A stretch of DNA of 30,000 bases from Chrysomallon squamiferum (lineage: Eukaryota; Mollusca; Gastropoda; Neomphalida; Peltospiridae), in contig CM022669.1 of NCBI GenBank assembly GCA_012295275.1, positions 3,791,494-3,821,493 of the forward strand. The letters run 5' to 3'. Position 1 is the first letter of the stretch, and each line of letters starts with the position of its first letter. The translations under genes and the position numbers were made by a program. Below, in pieces: positions 1 to 23,177 of the stretch. The notes beneath the pieces are model-generated. The model was not told the DNA's origin and searched no databases. It saw nothing but the letters and a program-made list of their open reading frames with translations.

Positions 1-263
1 TCTATGAATAACGTAATCAAAACAAACAAAAGATACTAGAAAATGCCTGCCTCTCAATAACACGGAACATTTGCATTTAGTAATGGCAATTTTGAGTGAA
101 TGATCTCGGAGATAAGACAAACTCGATTGTTTACGCATTTAGAACGACATTTATACACCAGTGAAAAGCTAGTAGCGAAATATATTTAGCTCTGCATTTC
201 TGTCTGGAATATATATCTGTATTCCATTGGCGATCATAAATACATTTCACTATTAATTATTAA

Positions 264-640
264 TAAATGTAACAGTGGCATTATTAGTAGCATTAGTAAT
301 TGTAGTAGTGGAAGTAGTAACAATAACAACAAAAACAATAACAATAAAAATAATAATAAAAATAATAATAACAAAAAGAACAATAACAACAAAATAATAA
401 TAATAATAATAATAATAGTCGTAGTAGTAGCAGTAGTAGCAATAGTTGTAGTAGTAATAGTAACTATAGCAACAGCAAAATAATAGCAACAACAACAACA
501 ATACTAACAATTAAAATAATAATAACAACAACAACAGAAATAGTAGTAGTAATACTAGTAGTAGTAGTAGTAGTAATAATAATAATAATAATAGTAGTAG
601 TAAAAGAAGAAGAAGAAGCAACAGCAAAATTGTTTTTAGT
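264..640. repeat. Compound TAG/TAA/CAA triplet repeat
   Basis: Interspersed (TAG)n, (AAC)n and (AAT)n runs with point interruptions. The 85-residue minus-strand Tyr/Ile-rich frame is a translation of the repeat. Confidence 0.9.
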
Positions 641-910
641 TACGGCTGTAACATTTTCCTAAAATAAAACAGAACCAATTGTTTACGTATTTAGGACATC
701 AAAAGAAGACTGTAAAACTAATAAGACAAAATCTTTCCGCTGCATCTTAGTCTGGAATATTCATTTGTTTTCCTTACACAATGAAAAACACATTTGGTAG
801 GAGATTTGTAATCCCTTAAACGATCTTTACATCTGGGGCTCTGGATCGTATATTATTAAATTTATTGTACTTGTTGCTGTTGTCGTTTTGTGCAAATATC
901 GGTAGTGTTA

Positions 911-1111
911 CAGTAGCTACATAAAAAAGAAGTAGTAGCTGTAGTAAAAGTAGTAATAGCAATATTAGATGGAGTAGTAATAAAGGTAGTATATCTAGTA
1001 GTAGTAGTAGTAGTAGCAGTAGTACTAGTAATACTAGTAGTAGAAGTTGTGGTAAAAGTAGTATTGCTAATACTAGTAATAACTGATGTATAGTAGTAAT
1101 AACGGTAGTAA

Positions 1112-1146
<35 letters not shown>

Positions 1147-1315
1147 ATAGGAACAGTTGTAGTGACTGTGGTATTAGTAGAAGTATTAGTATTACTAGTA
1201 GTAGTAACAGTAGTACTAGCAGCAGTGACAGAAGTGTTAGTAGTAGCAGTATAAGTATTAGTATTAGTAATAGTTATCGAAGTACTACTAGTAATTATAA
1301 TAGCATTATTAGTCT
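911..1315. repeat. Imperfect (AGT)n triplet repeat
   Basis: About 400 bp of AGT units with many substitutions. It contains pure runs at about 998-1020 and 1112-1145. The Ser-rich plus-strand frame is a translation of the repeat. Confidence 0.9.
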
Positions 1316-2201
1316 ATCTACCTCTCTATCCATATATCAGTCTTTCTGTTTACATTTCTGTCTGTCTGTCTTTTGTCTTTCTGTTTATCCATTCATCGAT
1401 TCATACTGGTACTGATACTAAAATACTTTAAAATGATTAAGGGTCTTCACTTCACTCCAAAAAATGACACATAAGAAAAGATTTAAAGGCGCAACTGAAT
1501 ACTAAACTGGTTTGGAGCCTCGTAGGATCAATTCTCATCGACAAACACTTTGAAATATTTCCTAATCCAACCAGTGCTCCGACAGTTACTAAATGCCATG
1601 ACATGGCTTCCTTTCTAAATCTGTTACATGTAAGAGATCCCTTTGAGATAATAGATAAATGGGAGAAAAGGTGAAATGGCAGGTATTAAATCTTTTCTTT
1701 TAAATTATCATTACACGTGAAATAAAGGCCCGTAACTGTTAATATTATTACGGTTAGAAATATCTTAATTCATTCATTCATATATTTATGTAGATGTTTT
1801 TAAGAAATATATGAGTAGAAATGATAGAATCAACAGTTCATTCATTGATTCATTGTTTACAAATGTTTCAAAAACAATATGAAAAGAAATAATTTAACAA
1901 ACAAAAGCATAAATTCGCCTATTCATTTAATTGTCCTTTCTCTCATTTATTTTTTTCAATCATTCATTCATTTATGTATTCATTCTTTCAAATATGTTTC
2001 AAATGCTATGAAAAGAAGTGATGTCACAGACGTCAGTGGTAACGACTACAACATCACTCATTCAGTTCTAAACTTGTTAGTCCCAGCACACTGCACTCGG
2101 CACAACACTTAGTCAACTCGCGCAGAAAATTAACCAACAATAAAAGTGATGCAATAAACAGTGTGGTCAATAATGTGCTATGTTATTCTCTTCATCACTT
2201 A

Positions 2202-2241
<40 letters not shown>
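2202..2241. repeat. (AT)n microsatellite
   Basis: About 40 bp of AT dinucleotides with one slip near the start. Confidence 0.95.
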
Positions 2242-2245
<4 letters not shown>

Positions 2246-2359
2246 TATAGAGACATGCACAAGCTCACACACACACACGCACGCACGCACACATACATAA
2301 GAAAAAAAGGTTGAATAAATAAGTTTCTGAACATTGTTTTGTTTTTCTAATTTGTTTGA

Positions 2360-2361
<2 letters not shown>

Positions 2362-2454
<93 letters not shown>
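2362..2454. repeat. (CT)n microsatellite
   Basis: An uninterrupted 93-bp CT tract, flanked by AT-rich sequence. Confidence 0.97.
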
Positions 2455-2456
<2 letters not shown>

Positions 2457-3335
2457 TTACCTTTCTGTTGAGTGTATGTAGCATGTGTCCGTACGTGCAT
2501 GCCTTTGTGTATGTATGTGTGTGCGTTTTGTGTATGAACGTATTTATTTATTTAATTATTTATTTACTAATTTATTACTTTTCTTTTTTGTTCTGCAAAG
2601 TACACGACTGTATAATTATAAATTAAGTTTAAGAGATTATTTGCAGACATCAGGCGCAACTTAATCAATATGGATTTATTTCCCTTGAATCGCAAGAAAA
2701 TGTGATTCGATTCTGTCTGAAATTTCAAATCTCGGTTGTTCTACAAATAGAGTTATGGTGATGTATGTCATTTTTAAACATGTTTTAGCTTAGTGCAGTC
2801 ACTAATATGAAATATGTTTCTTTAATAAGGAAACGAAATCGATAATTTAAATTACATGCACAAAACAAACTTTCACAAAAATGCAAAGGTCAGGAAGCAA
2901 AGGATTTATTTTTGTAATTACCAGTTTTGTTTAAATGGTTTTAACTAAAAGAAATGAAAATAAAACTGATATTAATAATAAATAAAAAATAAATAGTTAA
3001 AAAATAATTTAATATTAATAATATTCTTATGACCGGTAATAATAATTATTTTGTTTTGGATTATCATCTCTTAAATTTTGCACCTGGCCTGACAATTCTA
3101 TAGCGTGCTCTACAACAGAATCAGGTACATTTTGATAAAGAAACAGTAGTATTTGTAGTAGTTTCAGTTTTCTTTCTCTTTGGATGTCATGACTGTAAAT
3201 AAATATATAAAGCATAGTGCTTAAAATATTCATTCATTCATTCATTCATTTATCCATTCAGTTCTTAATTCTTTAATTCTTTCCTTTATTTACACACTGT
3301 GAATAGAAATCTATTAAGAAAATAAACACAAATAG

Positions 3336-3414
3336 ATAAATAAATAATAATAACAATAATAACAACAACAACAACAATAATAATAATAATAATAATAACA
3401 ATAACAACAACAAC

Positions 3415-3471
<57 letters not shown>

Positions 3472-3478
3472 CAACAAT
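3336..3478. repeat. AAT/AAC triplet repeat
   Basis: Alternating (AAT)n and (AAC)n runs with a pure AAT block at about 3415-3468. It lies about 190 bp before the exon-like segment at 3668. Confidence 0.95.
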
Positions 3479-3667
3479 ATGTTCTCAAAGTGAAACCATC
3501 GTCTACTTTCTATAACTGCTACTGTAAATATTCTAACGTTTTCCACGTACGGTTTGTTTTATACGAAATCGCTTTCTTGAAGTCGATTTCATTCTGTCTA
3601 ATTCGATATACGACTGTCAGTTTTATTTCTTGCAAAAGACTGTAAATATTTATTTTTTATTTTGCAG

Positions 3668-3712
3668 CTTCTTCGGATGATAAGACTGAACTACGTCAGA
3701 ATTCCGGGGCAC
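3668..3712 (+). CDS. Candidate alternative or upstream 45-bp exon of the receptor gene
   Basis: The segment has a T-rich acceptor tract ending tttgcag at 3667 and a perfect gtaagt donor at 3713. One frame is open and encodes SSDDKTELRQNSGA, plus two leading bases and one trailing C. The exon therefore ends in phase 1, the same phase as exon 1, and its C joins the GA at 12166 to give Arg and continue into ENEVRLVYELFE. It could be the second exon of a distal-promoter transcript whose signal-peptide exon lies outside the window. It could also be a 5' UTR exon spliced to an acceptor near 6918, or a chance exon. I found no signal-peptide exon upstream of it in this window. A second frame is also open, so openness alone is weak support; the splice sites and matching phase are the main argument. 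Confidence 0.4.
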
Positions 3713-4084
3713 GTAAGTAACAAATAAAATATGACATACTGAAAACTTTAAGAGGAAATATTTTATTGATTAATGCTTCTGGTATGTTACTGCTAACAGT
3801 GGTCTTCTTTTAAATTAATAAAGAACAAATAAAAAAAAATGTATTATTATTTAAATATATCATTTATATAAAAAGGTGCATTATTATTAAAATATATGCA
3901 TATGTTCTAAATTCTGTATTATTTTATTTACAAACGTTTTGTTTATGTTAATGTACTGCGATAAACTGTGATTTGTGTCTTTAAAATGTTGTAATCCAGT
4001 GAGTAGTTTTCTGTGGATATGGATCGAAGTGTTATTTATTTTATTATTGCTGTTATTCTAATTTTTATTGTTGCTGTTAAGGAG

Positions 4085-4325
4085 ATGGTAGCAGTATATC
4101 TAGTGGTAGCAATGGCAGAAGTAGTAGAAGTTGTAGTAGAAGAAACCATAGTAGTAGTGCTAATGTATTCATGTTGGTACTGGTAGTGTTAGTAGTAGCT
4201 GTAGCAGCAGCAGTAGAAGTAGCAGAAGCAGTAGTAGTGGTAGAGATAGTAGTGGTAGTAGTATAGTAGCAGCAAAAGTATTAGCGACAGTGATCGTAGT
4301 TGCTGTGGAAGTGATGGTAGTTTTG
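4085..4325. repeat. Imperfect GTA/AGC triplet repeat
   Basis: Degenerate AGT, AGC and AGA units over about 240 bp, similar in kind to the tract at 911-1315. Confidence 0.85.
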
Positions 4326-5517
4326 TCATGAGTGTGTGATCTATAAATCTGTTATTTTCGGTTTCTCAGTAATTTTGTATTCAGTTTCTGTACTTTAAAG
4401 AAGACGATTATTAATTAGCCCGTGTCAAGTTTGTACTTGTTTCTTTTACAAAATGTATACTTCATTGTAATCAGCTGTAATGAAAGCTGGTATATCAAAT
4501 TATTTTAGGTCGCTGACAAAACTCATTTACATTGCTGCTTACCAATTAACCTTTACTTGTTATTTAAACAGCAATTATTTTCTGGTATTAGTAATAAATA
4601 GGTAATTAGCTATATTTGATAAAGCTCTTTGATCGTATTAATAAAAGAAATTGCAAAAATCTATATTTGTTTCATATAGCCATTTCCATTTGATAAACGA
4701 AGTAATAAAATATATTTTTGTATCACTGAATATCTATATTCAGATATATTTCTGATTATACTAATCTATTAATAAATGAACTAAAACACACACATACAAA
4801 AATACGTAAGCCCATTTGAAAGTAATTCCAAAATCAGTTATCTGCACTTCATATCAGAAAACTAATTATTAATAATCTTTCAGTCGTCGTAGAAAATATA
4901 TTTACATAAAATGTTAGATCGAGTAATAATTATTTGCTATACCAATTTATTTAACAGAAACAAATATATTTGTAAATATTCTTTATTCATATTAATAAAT
5001 GTAAGAGTTTAAATGTATAGTAAATTCAAAGACGATTTCTGTTCTCGTCAATAAATTGCATAATATTAATATATTTATTTCACTGTAAGAAAAAGAAAAA
5101 GAAGAAAACAAACAAACAAACAAAGAGATTCACTAAAACTATTTAGTTATGCTAATGTGAATTAATTAGCATTTACTAAAACAAACAAATAAACAAACAA
5201 CTAGAAAGTCTTCTATTCCTGCAAATAATAATATAATTAATATGTGTTTGTTCCATTTTTTTAACAATACATAATCTCACTAAAATCTATTTGTTTTATA
5301 TATTTATTTTAAAATCATAAACTTTTTCTGATCTATACTCAGAGTAAAATAAACGTGTTTCTAAGTCGTTTTGAAAATATTGACATTTCGAATATTTACA
5401 AGCATCAGATATATTCAGCATTACCGTTGAATTAATTTAGTTTTATTTGTACATAAAATAAGCGAACAGAAGGGCGATAACTTGTGCGTTTCTTACATTA
5501 AACGTAATCCTGGTCAG

Positions 5518-5525
5518 TGACGTCA
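5518..5525. promoter_or_regulatory. CRE palindrome
   Basis: TGACGTCA is the perfect CREB/ATF consensus. It lies 1.5 kb upstream of the exon 1 start codon, in the context TCAGTGACGTCA. Function is inferred only from the match. Confidence 0.35.
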
Positions 5526-5980
5526 TGCTATTGTTAACGTTATTATTTCGTCACCTATTTACCCTCACATTGAGTGAACGATTTCTAAGCAAATCTGTCG
5601 CTTTGAGCAATACATCATGAGTGTCGAGAGTGTTATATCAGAATTGATTTATTATTCTACAAAATTTATAGCAATTTTAACTAAGACATCAATAACCTTC
5701 TTTTATAATGGGACATTCGCTGCCGAGGATTATAATGTTTAGGAATATGATAAGGTAGGATAATGCATTCAGATAATGGATTAATGAAAATAACTCCCCT
5801 GTCTGCGCATGTGAATTACTTTCCATAAATACGCTGAATTTGTGTGTCTGATCCTAGTAGTTAGTAATACGCTAATATTTAATTATTCATCCTGTTGAAA
5901 ACCTGCTACTTATTACAATCCAGGTAATATCAAATAACATAAATCATCATTAGAATTATTTTTATTAAACTAGTATGATT

Positions 5981-6172
<192 letters not shown>

Positions 6173-6918
6173 GTCGCTTGCTCCTTCGCTCTCTTTCAGT
6201 CTCTCTCAGTGTCTCTCTTTCTATAATTATTTTCCCCTCTACTCACACCTACAAACTTGCACATCGTTCTATTTATCTGTTCATTCATACGTCTGTCGTC
6301 CATCCATCCATCTATTTACCGACCTTCCTAACCTGCCTGTCTGTTTCATTAGTACCTGTCTATTTACTTTCCTTTCAAATTACCGGTCTGTCTGTCTATC
6401 CCTGTCTTGCACCTACCGATCCATTCATCCATACACTTATATTCTACCTATATATATATATACATGTCTGTAAATCTGTCCGTCCATTTTAACGTCTACT
6501 TTCATCTGTGTATACAAATCCCAAATTTCCTTCTCCCACGCTCGGCCATTCCTTTTTCCCCTTCTCTCTTTCTGGCATTTATCAAGATGAAGACTATGAC
6601 ATATTTTATGGAACGAACGCTGAAGTACATCAATCAACCTTCGACACAGTTTTCTGTCTTTCATTCGTTATAATCTCGTCCCCCCCACCACCAACCCTTT
6701 ATTTTTAATAAAAATAAATTCGTCGGAAGTTAGACAAGTGGGAGAAATATGCCGCACAGAAATCAATACACGAGAGAGAAAATCTCCCTTCAAAACACAC
6801 CGCTGCCAGTCGCCTTTGGCGTTAAATGTTTCACACATTCCGAAGGTTCTTTCCCCGCATACAACATGTGGTGTCATGGGAACTGCATGTATAAGGAAAC
6901 TTTGAGGAAGTCTTACAG

Positions 6919-6928
6919 GCGCATGCGT
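6919..6928. promoter_or_regulatory. NRF-1-like palindromic site upstream of exon 1
   Basis: GCGCATGCGT, embedded in GGCGCATGCGTG, differs from the NRF-1 core (GCGCATGCGC) at one position and lies about 100 bp before the start codon. CpG and GC content rise locally between about 6740 and 7100 relative to the AT-rich flanks. This fits a proximal promoter for the exon at 7028. No TATA box or initiator could be assigned with confidence. The same stretch contains cttacag ending at 6918, so a splice acceptor here is an alternative reading. Confidence 0.4.
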
Positions 6929-7027
6929 GTTTTCTTGCCTCACATAACACTAGTAGTAGTCGGATACTTTGAGTGTACGGTAATTGTGACTTTAAAAGAT
7001 ATAGCATAGCCACAAAGAATATGCGCT

Positions 7028-18763
<11,736 letters not shown>

Positions 18764-20231
18764 TATTCTTTAAAAAAAAAAAAAAATATTATCATTGTTC
18801 TTTACAACAGTATCTTTCTTTTATAATCATCTACCAGGTGGTTCGGTGAAAGTGAGGCTGTGTTGTGATGGTAAAGAGATTGCAATAAAGTACGGCAGCA
18901 GAACTTTCGTTAACTACAGAAGCGTGTGGATTCACTGCTATAATAATGTGTTGAAACATTCTCATAGATTTCAGTTAGCTCTTTTCTAGAATTTTCTTCA
19001 TGTCATTTTGTAGCCTTATTTCCCCCATTCTATTTTCCCTTCCGTATACATCAGTTTATACAGTAGTTGCTTTTTGAAAAAAAAAAAGAGAAGATTTTAT
19101 TGTCCATAATTGTAATAAAATATTTTTACGATAGACATTTGTGAGGTATTTTATAAAAAAAATATGATTTAATTGAAGATAAATCCACCATCTTGCAAAT
19201 TTTTATGCTGTAAATCTGTTTGAAAAGTTCTATTATCAGTAACTGAATTAAAACATTTCACGGTAAGCATGTGTGAGGTGTTTACTACCAAATTTATATG
19301 ATGATTTTTTTCCCCTTATTTTTCTTATTTTAGGAAACATTATTATCTGCGCTTTTATATTTAACAGCTCATCTATCAGCTGGAACAAGAATACAAAGAT
19401 ATCTGTTGTTGATTCTTTTAAGAAAACTGCTTTTAAAAAAGATTCATTGTCTGATAGCAGTAGTTCTTTCGTTTTTACTTCAGTTTTTTTTTTTTAATAC
19501 CATGAATCAGAAATATCTGTTTAAGAGAATCTGTTATTTAGCTGTAATTTTAAATAATTTTACTTTAACTTGTTTACATGGTAACCTGGTCCCATGCAGA
19601 CATTTTGTTAGAAAACCGCTTCTTGGGACGTTTGCAGTAATTTTGTTAATGTAGTGTTGTGACATTCTGAGAATTTTTGTGAACATACTTCAGATGTTTT
19701 ACTGATGAAAAACACCTAAGACAGGCAGACATTTTTAATACAACGCTACCAGCAACAAAATTACCAGTAATTACCAGTGACATGCACATGCAGTAAAACG
19801 TCAACTGTAAAATACATGCGTATAAACGCACGTAGGACTGCTGTCATATCTGCCAGCATTTACGCAATTTTTGCACATTAGAGAAATACCGTATTCCCCG
19901 CAGAAAATGTAAAACTTTCGTGCTCAAAAAAGACAAGAAAAAGTGGAAAAAATGCATTGCCAAGAATAGAATGTAAAACGATGTCATTTATTTGTTCTTC
20001 ATTAGCACACTGACATAACTTTTATACCCCATCAGTAAACCTCTTCTTTTCCCTTCCAGACTGTTCGAGCACGGAGTTTGAAACCATCTTGGTCATTCCT
20101 CCTCTTTGTGCTTTGTGGACGACCTCTCTGGTCCCTTCTTTTCATCACTACATTATCTTCCAATCTTTGTATTAAATAGTTTTATATTATTTAATTTGAA
20201 ATTTTACAATTTAATTGTGTTGAATAATAAA
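18764..20231 (+). other. Likely 3' UTR and downstream flank with AATAAA signals
   Basis: Perfect AATAAA hexamers occur at 18884-18889, 19114-19119 and 20226-20231. Any of these could end the receptor mRNA. The first gives a short 3' UTR of about 130-150 bases. The last is followed by a GT-rich stretch (tgaatgtgtaatgttattc). The segment holds no supported ORF and has A and T homopolymers at about 18770-18786, 19077-19087 and 19486-19495. Which signal is used cannot be decided from sequence alone. Confidence 0.45.
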
Positions 20232-20342
20232 CATTCTTAAATTTGATTTTGAATGTGTAATGTTATTCTTTTCTGTTCAGAAATATATTATGAAGTTGTT
20301 GTGTTGTAAGTCGTTTGTTATATGTTGCTGTTCATATATCTG

Positions 20343-20345
<3 letters not shown>

Positions 20346-20391
<46 letters not shown>
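20346..20391. repeat. (AAT)n microsatellite
   Basis: A pure AAT run downstream of the receptor gene. The adjoining plus-strand frame is a repeat translation. Confidence 0.95.
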
Positions 20392-20713
20392 GTCGTAATA
20401 GTGGTTTTAGTAAATTTTACTGGTAGCAGTACTAATTGCTACAGTATCTGAATTTATATTATTATAAATAATTGCATAGTAATAGTACTTCAGTGGAAAA
20501 ACAAGAAACAACAACAACAAAAGAAGACTACAACTGTTTTATTTTATCATAATAAATCACAGCTAAAAATAATCGGTTAAAACAAAATACCTATAAACAC
20601 ACTAAAACCTGACACATTAAACATTTCCAGAATAACGAGCAGAAAACAACAATTACGACTAAAGTTAAAGGAAGAAAAGGAAAGTACAGAGGAAATAAAC
20701 CCCAAATCTAAGT

Positions 20714-20813
<100 letters not shown>

Positions 20814-20908
20814 CCTGTCTCTTTAATAATAAAATAACAGAAACAGAAAGAGAGAGGCTAAACATTAACAACATTACACCTACTCAATTAAAATCTGGAA
20901 CATGCTGC

Positions 20909-20970
20909 TATTTAGACACGAACTCTCCATCTGACAGTTTGAAATCGATATCTTAACCACTGCTGTGCGC
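20909..20970 (-). mobile_element. tRNA-like SINE remnant
   Basis: Read on the minus strand, the segment begins GCAGTGGTTAAGATATCGAT, with the TGGTTAAG A-box-like core. It continues through TTTCAAACTG and reaches GAGTTCGTGTC, a B-box-like element at tRNA-like spacing. The layout is the same as in the pair at 9791-9982. I infer a related tRNA-derived SINE head rather than a functional tRNA gene, because the arms do not fold into a clean cloverleaf by eye. Confidence 0.45.
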
Positions 20971-21518
20971 CTGTAATGGGCGTGAAGGCCAGCGGAGATA
21001 GAGAAATCGAGATGACAGAGCAGACCTACTTTATCAAGTTACAGTGTAATAGATTAAACGTTTGGAGACCGGTCATTCATCACTGATATTACAACAAGAG
21101 TAAGTTTGATATCACGTTATTGATTGTCTGCCCATATCTGGTAATCATGAGAGCCGGTTTGGTGCTATATGAGCGATTGGTTGATTATGGGTGATTATTT
21201 GAATATTATGCATCCGTGTATGTGTTTGATTGTTACGTATGCGTGTGCGTGATGTATGTTATCTATATGCATGTGTGTCTATATGCGCGAAGGCGTAAGT
21301 GCATTCACGCCTATTTGTGTGTACGCATAAGTGTTAGTAAATCGAATGATATATGTTACAGAATATATGAGATTTTAATGGAAACAGAGTGTTTGAGTGG
21401 GAGTGAGTGAAAGAAAGAAAGCGTCAGAGACAGAGTGGGACAGGCGCAAGGAAACAAAGAAAGAATGAAAGAGAGGGAAAGTGAGATAGAGACTGAGACG
21501 AAAGAGATAGAAAGAGAC

Positions 21519-21626
<108 letters not shown>

Positions 21627-21830
21627 CCTTGTCACTAACATAATAATTTACGGAATGTGGTACACGTGAAGTGAGTATTCAAAGATATAAAAAAACTGTT
21701 TTTCTGCTGCCTGTAATCCAGCGAAACGAAATGTTTCTAATGTTCCACTGCATTAGACGAATATTGAACCAAAGTTAAAGAAAAACCAAAGTTATGTCCC
21801 TTGCATAACTTTCCAACTAAGAAAGCCGAT

Positions 21831-21904
21831 TATGTGTGTGTATGTATGTTTGTATGTATGTATGTATGTACGTATATATGTATGTATGTATATATGTATG
21901 TATG

Positions 21905-21935
<31 letters not shown>

Positions 21936-22000
21936 TTATGTGTATGTGTGTATGTATGTGTATGTGTTTATGATGTGTGTATGTGTGTGTGTGTGTGTGT
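21831..22000. repeat. (TATG)n and (GT)n repeat
   Basis: TATG units with TATA interruptions to about 21910, then GT runs and TGTATG units. The Cys/Val/Tyr-rich plus-strand frames are repeat translations. Confidence 0.93.
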
Positions 22001-22936
22001 CTCTATCTCTACCAATCAAAATGTCTGTCTGTCGGTTTGTCTGACTGTATCTCAGTATATTTGTATATTTGTCCGTCTCACTGTCTGCCTACTTTTCTTT
22101 CACTGTATCTGTCAATTTGTCTGTTGTTATGTTTTTTTGTTGTTTTTATGCATTTTCCGATTCAAAATTTCAGTTCTTCGGTTAGTGTACCTGTTTCTAG
22201 ATGCATATGCATATATATATGTTTATTTCTTAAAATTTATTATTATCTTCTTTTTTTTAAATTATTATTATTTGTAATTCATATAACCAAAAACAATTAA
22301 ACTGCAAAGCTTTCATAATTATCTTTCTAATTGTTTACTTTTGTTTCTTGACCAACAGTACAGCAATTAGAAAAATATATTTTTTTTTTTACCATTTATA
22401 CAAAAATATATCTACTTATTCTAATTCAGGGTCTAAGCTTTTTTAAAACGACGTCTCAAAAATTATAATTGTTTTCTTTTTCATTCCTCCGTTTTTAAGC
22501 TTCTATTCTCCAAATTATTAAAAAAAAAAATTCTACTTTTTTCTTTCTAATTTAATAAGCATGAGACAGATACGTAACTGACATTTGTGTTCCTTTGTGA
22601 CCAGTGAGAGTTTTGTAATTACGAGTGACAGGAGAATTTGCTTTTCCAGGGCAGTTCTCTTCTTCTGATAAAGTTTTCACATACTTACATCTATAATTGA
22701 TTATCGAAAAGTTCTTTGTGGGCCAGACACTAATCTGCAGGGTCAACGTAGACGGGTTTGCTTTAACATGAGGCTCGGGGCCAGAGTTTACGGATTAAGT
22801 GTTTCATAGCTATCGCTAAATCTTTTAAGAACATTTTTCGTTATAACACGCTCGAGGAAAATTATGCTTTTTGTTTACAAGGCGTCTGGAATCCATATTG
22901 TAGTTAGATTTCGATAACTATGATGATGACGGTGGT

Positions 22937-22964
22937 AATAATAATAATCATAATGATGGTGGCG

Positions 22965-23014
<50 letters not shown>

Positions 23015-23045
23015 TACAACAACAACAACAACAACAATAAAAATA
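22937..23045. repeat. AAT/AAC triplet repeat
   Basis: A degenerate start, a pure AAT block at about 22968-23012, then AAC units. Confidence 0.93.
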
Positions 23046-23092
23046 ATAAATTAGAGGAAATAGATATAAATAGGTAAGGAAGAGATTGGAGA

Positions 23093-23095
<3 letters not shown>

Positions 23096-23174
<79 letters not shown>
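23096..23174. repeat. (GA)n microsatellite
   Basis: An uninterrupted GA tract of about 79 bp. Confidence 0.97.

Positions 23175-23177
<3 letters not shown>

Larger units (their letters stand above)
1..3667. other. 5' flank or distal intron, repeat-rich, no supported gene
   Basis: AT-rich DNA dominated by triplet repeats at about 264-640 and 911-1315, an (AT)n tract at 2202-2241, a (CT)n tract at 2362-2454 and an AAT/AAC tract at about 3336-3478. The Ser-rich, Leu-rich and Ile-rich reading frames here are translations of these repeats. If the exon-like 3668-3712 segment is real, the region immediately before it would be intron of a longer transcript. Confidence 0.6.

Noticed and set aside
1490-1560. 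TGGTTTGGAGCC...GGATCAATTC considered as a fourth SINE head
   Set aside because: The spacing between the A-box-like and B-box-like parts is too short and there is no recognisable anticodon arm.
2195-2500. Minus-strand Arg/Glu repeat protein, and similar Leu/Ser, Arg/Glu or Ile/Leu repeat ORFs at 5975, 9053, 9114, 20665, 21375, 21435, 23014, 26176 and 27423
   Set aside because: They are translations of dinucleotide and trinucleotide microsatellites, open only because the repeat lacks stops.
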